This document shows positions 28,018 to 32,697 of a DNA stretch of 32,697 bases, piece after piece (within the stretch, counting starts at the first letter, position 1; each line of letters opens with the position of its first letter). Below the pieces are notes generated by a model. The model ran no database searches. It was given only the letters and a program-made list of their open reading frames with translations, and had not been told where the DNA came from. The position numbers were made by a program, and so were the translations under genes. The stretch comes from Phoronis australis (taxonomy: Eukaryota; Phoronida; Phoronidae). The stretch spans positions 1,019,366 through 1,052,062 of the forward strand of contig NMRA01000082.1 in the NCBI GenBank assembly GCA_002633005.1, given 5' to 3'.

Positions 28018-29052
28018 CTAGTGAAATCTTTCCAACATTTCACTGAGCTCAGCTGGAGGAACGATTAATTTGCTTCCCACGAAGAATATACCATCTTCTT
28101 CGTGAATTTCATCTTGCATAGGCCAATAAGGCTGTAAATCAATCGGTACGTCTCCTCTATGCGCTGGCCATCCCCTTTGTATAAATTGACGCAACTTTGC
28201 AAATGTGCCGTCGCGCGCTGATGCTTCGCGTAGACATTGTAGTTTTGCAGGTGAAGCAGGTAATGATGACGTAACCGTGTGAACGCGTAAAACGTCAAAC
28301 CCACTGTCAGCACCAGCATTATCAAGGTACGCGCGAGACAAAGTGTCCGCTATGTACAATTTAGATCCCTGTACATACTTCACCTTCAGCTGATACCTCA
28401 GTAATCGCAAAAGCATGAGTTGTAGACGAGGCGACGGCTTAAGCAGTGACTTCTGGAAAATTGCTTCCAGAGGCTTGTGATCGCTCTCTACCTCCACTTC
28501 ATGTCCGTAAATAAATTGATGAAATTGTTCTGCTGCAAACACAATTGCCAGCATTTCTCTCTCAATTTGCGCGTATCGCGTCTCCGTGTCCGTCAAAGCG
28601 CGTGACGCGAACGCAACTGGTTGCCGATTTTGCAGGAGGCACGCACTTAGTCCAGTCGACGACGAACTGGCCTGCAACGTGATCGGTAGTTTTGGGTCAA
28701 ACAAACGAAGAGTCGGACTGTCACTGATTACACGTTTAATGTGCTTCATGGCTTCATCATGTTCAGGAAGCCATTCCCACGGGACGTCTTTTTTCAGTAA
28801 ACTCCGTAACGGGCTGGTCAGAGACGACATATTTGGTATGAACGGTGCAAGGAAATTCAGCATTCCGATCAATCGTTGAACTCCGGATTTATCCACCGGA
28901 TTTGGCATAGCCATTATAGCTTTTATTTTCTTATCGTCTGGACGTATACCATCTAGTCCGACACGGCGACCCATATATGACACTTCCGTCAATTTGAATT
29001 GGATTTTCCGCTTGTTGAACTTCACGTTTTCTTGACGGGCGCGTTCCATCAC
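28018..29052 (-). pseudogene. gypsy reverse transcriptase end, RNase H and linker
   Basis: A 344-codon frame: RT thumb (KFNKRKIQFKLTEVSYMG, GVQRLIGMLNFLAPFIP), the RT/RNase H junction, and RNase H (RQPVAFASRALTDTETRYAQ, VESDHKPLEAIF, YIADTLSRAYL). The usual DAS motif that starts RNase H reads LQASSSSTG, so the first catalytic Asp appears lost. It ends in a TAG where the second copy has GAG. Confidence 0.88.
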
Positions 29053-29282
29053 TTTCCGTAATATATGTCATCATGTTGCTGTTCGGAATCCGCNATATCG
29101 TCCGAGATGACATGAACACCCTCAATGTCACCGAACGTCTTGTACGTTCGTTTCTGCAAAATCTCACTGGCACTGGTTATTCCAAATGGCATCCGCAAAA
29201 AACGGAAATGACCGAAAGGTGTGTTAAATGTACACAAATACGAGTTCGGCTCATCTAGCACCACTTGCCAATAACTATCTTT
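29053..29282 (-). pseudogene. gypsy reverse transcriptase palm
   Basis: Continues in frame after the TAG at 29285-29283 with DSYWQVVLDEPNSYLCTFNT, RFLRMPFGITSASEI and VISDD, the YxDD-type catalytic motif. An N at 29094 and a one-base frame change between there and 29050 separate it from the next part. Confidence 0.85.
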
Positions 29283-30875
29283 CTAGTCAAGTATCGTGAA
29301 AAATTTCTTGCCGCCGAGTTGCGTAATTACGTCAGCGAAAGTGGGAATCTGAAATTGCTCCCTCATTTTGTATTTGTTAAGGTCTTTGGGGTCTAGACAG
29401 ACACGTAATGATCCATCCTTTTTCTCAGCAATGACCAAACTACTCACCCAGTCGGTGGGTGCATCCACTGGCGTTATAATGCCTTGATTTTGCATATCCA
29501 GCAGTTTTTGCTTCAGTGGCTTCAACAGAGTGGGAGCGATGCGGCGTGGATGTTGGACCACCGGCTCCGCATCCTTTAGCTGGATTTTGTATTCGTCAGC
29601 ATATTTTCCTAGTCCGTTAAAATTGTCCGCATATTCTGTTGTAAGTTTCTCGAGGGTTAACGGAACCTTAGACGACGCCGCGTCCAACTCAATCTGGTTC
29701 CCGTTATGTCCAGGCTTAATGACCCCAAGCTTAAGGCATGCGCTCAGCCCTAGGATAAGAATTGTTTTCCCTGTTGTAACATAAACATCAGTGGCGTGAC
29801 TGTTTTGGCCAATCGACAATTCTACAGCAGCTTTTCCTGCCTGGTCGACAATGTTGCCATTGTATGCGCGAAGCACTGCAGACGATTGCATAATATTCGG
29901 CCTGTTGGTAATCTTTCTCCACGTACGTAGTGGTATGGTGTTTGCCTCAGCTCCGGTGTCTACTTTCATTTTGATCAAAGAACCACATACCGAGACCGGA
30001 ACGAACGATGACGCCACATCCTTATTATCTCGCGGGCATGTGTCAACCTGAAGACACATGGCGCCTAGCCAGAACTCATCTGAATCATCCGATTCACGCA
30101 TAGTATCCACGCGTTTGCTAGGGCAATATTTTGTAAAGTGATTCTGTTGGTTGCATTTCCTACACGTTTTGCCGTATGCTGGACACCTGTCACGCTCGTG
30201 TGTAGCGCCGCAGCGTGTGCAAAGAAAACTGGAGGAGCGGTTAGCCGTCAGGGGTTTTCCAGTAGGTTTGTTATGCCGTCCTCGCGGCTTAGCGACAGCA
30301 AAAACATGCTTATCAGACGAAGTTTCTCCCTTCACCGACATGGAGCGAATTTCATTTTGAGTCACCTCAAATGCCTTACAGAGGTCTTTTGTTTTCCCCA
30401 AAGTCAAATTTTCCTCACGTAACAGACGTTCTTTGAAGGGTTTTTCAGTAATCGAGAACACTATTTTGTCCCGTATCATATTGTCACATTCGACAAACTC
30501 GCATTGGGCTGCTAAATTTTGCAGAACAGCTAGATATTGGTCAAACGGTTGCTGCTCACCTCGTTTATACGACCAGAATTGGTATCTCAAAAACACCGTG
30601 CGTTTCAGACCTGAGAAATGCGCGTCGCATTTCTCCATGACGATATCGTAGCTTTGTGAGTCCTCGCCTTCGGCATACTCAAATTGGTTGTAGCGTTCCA
30701 CCGCCTCGGCTCCGATGCACGTTAACAACATCGCAATCTTTATTTTGTCGTCTATCTCGTCTGCTTCTTTGGCGGTCATAAAATTCACAAAACGTTGTTT
30801 CCAGAGCCGCCACGTTTCGGCCACATTGCCCTGATGAATGTTCATCTCGCCTGGCGGTTTAAAATCCATTTTCAC
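29283..30875 (-). CDS. gypsy gag-protease-RT N-terminus, ending in a stop
   Basis: A 530-codon frame starts with ATG 39 bp after the primer site. Residues 1 to about 190 are gag capsid-like (WRLWKQRFVNFM, IAMLLTCIGAEAVERYNQ). Two zinc knuckles occupy about 219-252 (CTRCGATHERDRC, then CRKCNQQNHFTKYC). The protease active site VDTGAEANTIP is near 306. The RT N-terminus (WVSSLVIAEKKDGSLRVCLD) runs to FFTILD, then TAG. Gag, protease and RT share one frame with no frameshift site, as in Mag-type elements. The stop removes the RT catalytic motif, so only gag-protease could be made from this copy. Confidence 0.9.
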   Translation of the reverse strand: MKMDFKPPGEMNIHQGNVAETWRLWKQRFVNFMTAKEADEIDDKIKIAMLLTCIGAEAVERYNQFEYAEGEDSQSYDIVMEKCDAHFSGLKRTVFLRYQFWSYKRGEQQPFDQYLAVLQNLAAQCEFVECDNMIRDKIVFSITEKPFKERLLREENLTLGKTKDLCKAFEVTQNEIRSMSVKGETSSDKHVFAVAKPRGRHNKPTGKPLTANRSSSFLCTRCGATHERDRCPAYGKTCRKCNQQNHFTKYCPSKRVDTMRESDDSDEFWLGAMCLQVDTCPRDNKDVASSFVPVSVCGSLIKMKVDTGAEANTIPLRTWRKITNRPNIMQSSAVLRAYNGNIVDQAGKAAVELSIGQNSHATDVYVTTGKTILILGLSACLKLGVIKPGHNGNQIELDAASSKVPLTLEKLTTEYADNFNGLGKYADEYKIQLKDAEPVVQHPRRIAPTLLKPLKQKLLDMQNQGIITPVDAPTDWVSSLVIAEKKDGSLRVCLDPKDLNKYKMREQFQIPTFADVITQLGGKKFFTILD

Positions 30876-30914
30876 TTGGGTTGAGGTTGCATCAGAAAGT
30901 CAAAATATGAGTTA

Positions 30915-30929
30915 CCACTCCTGACACCA
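30915..30929 (-). other. primer binding site for tRNA-Leu
   Basis: The + strand CCACTCCTGACACCA directly abuts the LTR; it equals the last 12 bases plus CCA of animal tRNA-Leu, so the - strand is complementary to it. It fixes the LTR boundary and the element direction. Confidence 0.88.
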
Positions 30930-31058
30930 TGTCATGTATGCATGTAAACGAGACGGAGTCACATGTTCAACTGCTATATTAAGATCAGAACTAATGCATT
31001 ACAGGAACAGTAACCGAGGTCAGGGGTCAACACAGGGTTACGACCTCCATATATGACA
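30930..31058 (-). repeat. gypsy 5' LTR (129 bp)
   Basis: TGTCAT…ATGACA, identical to the left LTR apart from a 6-bp CACATG insertion. No TATA box is evident on the - strand in this short LTR. Confidence 0.95.
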
Positions 31059-31117
31059 ATTCCAAAAATGTAGTACTTGTATTGATTAGGCTCTTCTTAT
31101 TCATGCATTCATTGTTT

Positions 31118-31432
31118 TTACGAGGTATTCTTTTGCGGCAACCGATCTTGAGTGACTGCCATTACAAAGCTGCGACCCCTCTTGGCAGGAATGACAACTA
31201 CAACCCCAAAATTGGCTAGTACTTTGAAGATACCGCTTGGCACATTAGGGAAACTCTCAGTAAAACACAGTAATGGTCTTTTATAAAGGATTGCCTCTTC
31301 AAAACTTCCTTCTTTAGAAAAAACACAAGAGTGTGTATTCTCGCGGACAAATACCGTCCCCGAAAACACTTGACATCTCACGGACATGATTTTGGCTCGT
31401 GTTATGGCAGACAGGTGTCGTCTCACAGACAC
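31118..31432 (-). CDS. unassigned 104-codon ORF
   Basis: Runs from an ATG at 31432 to a stop at 31118. It contains a moderately hydrophobic stretch (GIFKVLANFGVVVVIPAKRG) and basic residues, and no domain I recognise. It may be an exon of a gene beyond the gypsy element, a repeat fragment or chance. Confidence 0.2.
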   Translation of the reverse strand: MSVRRHLSAITRAKIMSVRCQVFSGTVFVRENTHSCVFSKEGSFEEAILYKRPLLCFTESFPNVPSGIFKVLANFGVVVVIPAKRGRSFVMAVTQDRLPQKNTS

Positions 31433-32697
31433 AAAGTGTTGGAATTTGGTAATACTAAGATAACTTATGTCACTGGCAGACTAAAATAAGCAAACACAAA
31501 CACATTCTGCATCGAACCAACTTCACTCTAGGTTAAGAATTAGTTATCAATCCTGCCAAAAGGTGTCACACTTTTGAAAATGGCTGCCTCACTAAATCCG
31601 CGTTGCAAATGAACGCCTTGGAAAATCGAAAATTATGAATAAGTTCAGTACAAGTATTACAGTTTTGGAATCATCAGGACTAAAGGATTCAGAAAATAGT
31701 AGTATCAAGTACGTACGTTAATAGAGTTGGATTGTAAACAATAACCCTATTTTGATATTTACACACACAATTTATCCCCAAAAACCTGTTCCGGTATCCT
31801 AGAGGCTAAACCCAGTCCCAGAGGCAGATGTTCCGCTTTTTCATTCCGCTTGGCTTCTGACTGCGTGAGTGAGGTAGGCCTACTGCGGATTCAAGCGTCA
31901 ATAAAGAAGACACAATTTGACGCCCGGGAAATATCAGTTTATGTCCGATTACTGCATGAAATCAAACATCATGCAAATCAACTATTGCCACCGAATATGC
32001 TTCAAGTTGTTGGTCACATTGTGATGTGATGATCACTTCTTCATCAATGTACGGAAGTCCACTGCATGCCGGGTAAGGGGCTCGGGTTTCACAACTGAAG
32101 GTATGGGTGAAACTATTTGAGTTTAAAATTGTCTATTTTTCAAAAAACTGTTATATTGCAATTATTTTTTAACTTTTAATGTTTTATAATGAATTTTGTT
32201 TTAACTTTAAGTAGTTAAACGGTAGATTGCGAATATTATTATTTATTTGATTGCATTGTCCATCATTATTTTATCTAAACTGGTTTGGGGAACGGAACGA
32301 AACGAAACTTTAGAACTTGACATGTTTGTGTTTAGATGTCATAAGCTGTTAATGTGTGGAATTTGTGAATAACTTAGCTAAAGTGGCATCTTCCTAAGCA
32401 TGGTATTCTTGTGACAACTTGCTATAATCAGCTCAAAGGGCAAAGTTAACAATTCAGGTACGTAGCAGATCTCTTAGCTCTGCCTCTGCTCTGTGACTGT
32501 GTAAGTGTGTTGTCTATGCCTTGGCAGACTGTGCAGGCAGTCAGAGGTGATAAATTGTCTGTTACGAACGTTGACCATCCTCATAAAATTGACCTGGTCG
32601 AATATTTTCGCTGTTTTGTGACCCATGGTTAACAGTAGAGAACCAGTTCGTCCATGGGCTCGTTAAGCTGTTATTGCCTTGTTCTCCAAATAAGGGA
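31433..32697. other. right-end interval without recognised gene
   Basis: A+T-rich sequence with a slightly G+C-richer patch near 31800-32110. I found no exon, RNA gene or repeat I can support. Confidence 0.4.

Larger units (their letters stand above)
21335..31058 (-). mobile_element. Ty3/gypsy LTR retrotransposon, Mag-like, interrupted
   Basis: Boundaries are the two TGTCAT…ATGACA LTRs. In - strand order: 5' LTR (31058-30930), tRNA-Leu primer site, gag with two zinc knuckles, aspartic protease, reverse transcriptase, RNase H, integrase, polypurine tract and 3' LTR (21457-21335). Without the DNA transposon in its integrase it is about 4.3 kb. The short LTRs, Leu primer and single gag-pol frame recall the Mag/SURL/Steamer branch of gypsy elements (inference). 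Coding is broken by two TAG stops and at least two frameshifts, so this copy is not autonomous as assembled. Flanks do not give a clean 5-bp duplication; AATT is shared if each LTR is trimmed by one base. Confidence 0.92.

Overview
The window is a piece of an intron-rich, A+T-rich animal genome. Two multi-exon protein genes meet tail to tail on the left, and the right two thirds is dense in transposable elements and tandem repeats. The repeat content (THAP/TTAA DNA elements, a compact Mag-like Ty3/gypsy element, a degraded transposon gene of a kind I know from corals and molluscs) suggests a marine invertebrate. I cannot name the species.

Left part, + strand (989-6178): the 3' end of a gene for a single-pass membrane protein. 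Two complete calcium-binding EGF exons (123 bp each), a partial EGF exon (114 bp) and a terminal exon with a transmembrane helix and a 70-odd-residue tail all join in phase 1. The intron between the second and third EGF exons holds a 1.6 kb TTAA-flanked transposon remnant with a THAP-like reading frame broken by a stop.

Middle, - strand (16352 down to 8317): a complete coding set for a NUDT12-type NADH/NAD-capped RNA pyrophosphatase. Six coding exons give 444 codons with every intron phase matching: ankyrin repeats, four-cysteine zinc ribbon, Nudix box, and a C-terminal SNL resembling a PTS1 peroxisomal signal. Intron 2 carries a tandem array in which a CTCF-like CCACTAGGNGGC core recurs about every 149 bp. 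Other introns hold an exact 80-bp duplication, a 19-bp minisatellite and a 24-bp minisatellite.

Upstream of NUDT12: an 885-bp TTAA-flanked element with very long inverted repeats and a decayed transposase-like zinc-finger fragment (16816-17700), a 171-bp satellite whose units each contain a hairpin (18628-19975), and a G+C-richer tandem repeat (20110-20420).

Right part: a retrotransposon gag-like fragment on the + strand (20776-21301), then a nearly complete Ty3/gypsy retrotransposon on the - strand (21335-31058) with 123/129-bp LTRs, a tRNA-Leu primer site, a polypurine tract and a gag-pol region broken by stops and frameshifts. Its integrase is interrupted by a 5.4-kb fold-back-like DNA transposon (22133-27537) with a 3-bp TAA target duplication and arms built from about 150-bp half-units. 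Inside that transposon, bounded by single N bases, sits a second gypsy pol segment that shows the uninterrupted integrase site. It may be a misplaced haplotype or paralogous contig. The last 1.6 kb contains one unassigned 104-codon ORF and nothing else I recognise.
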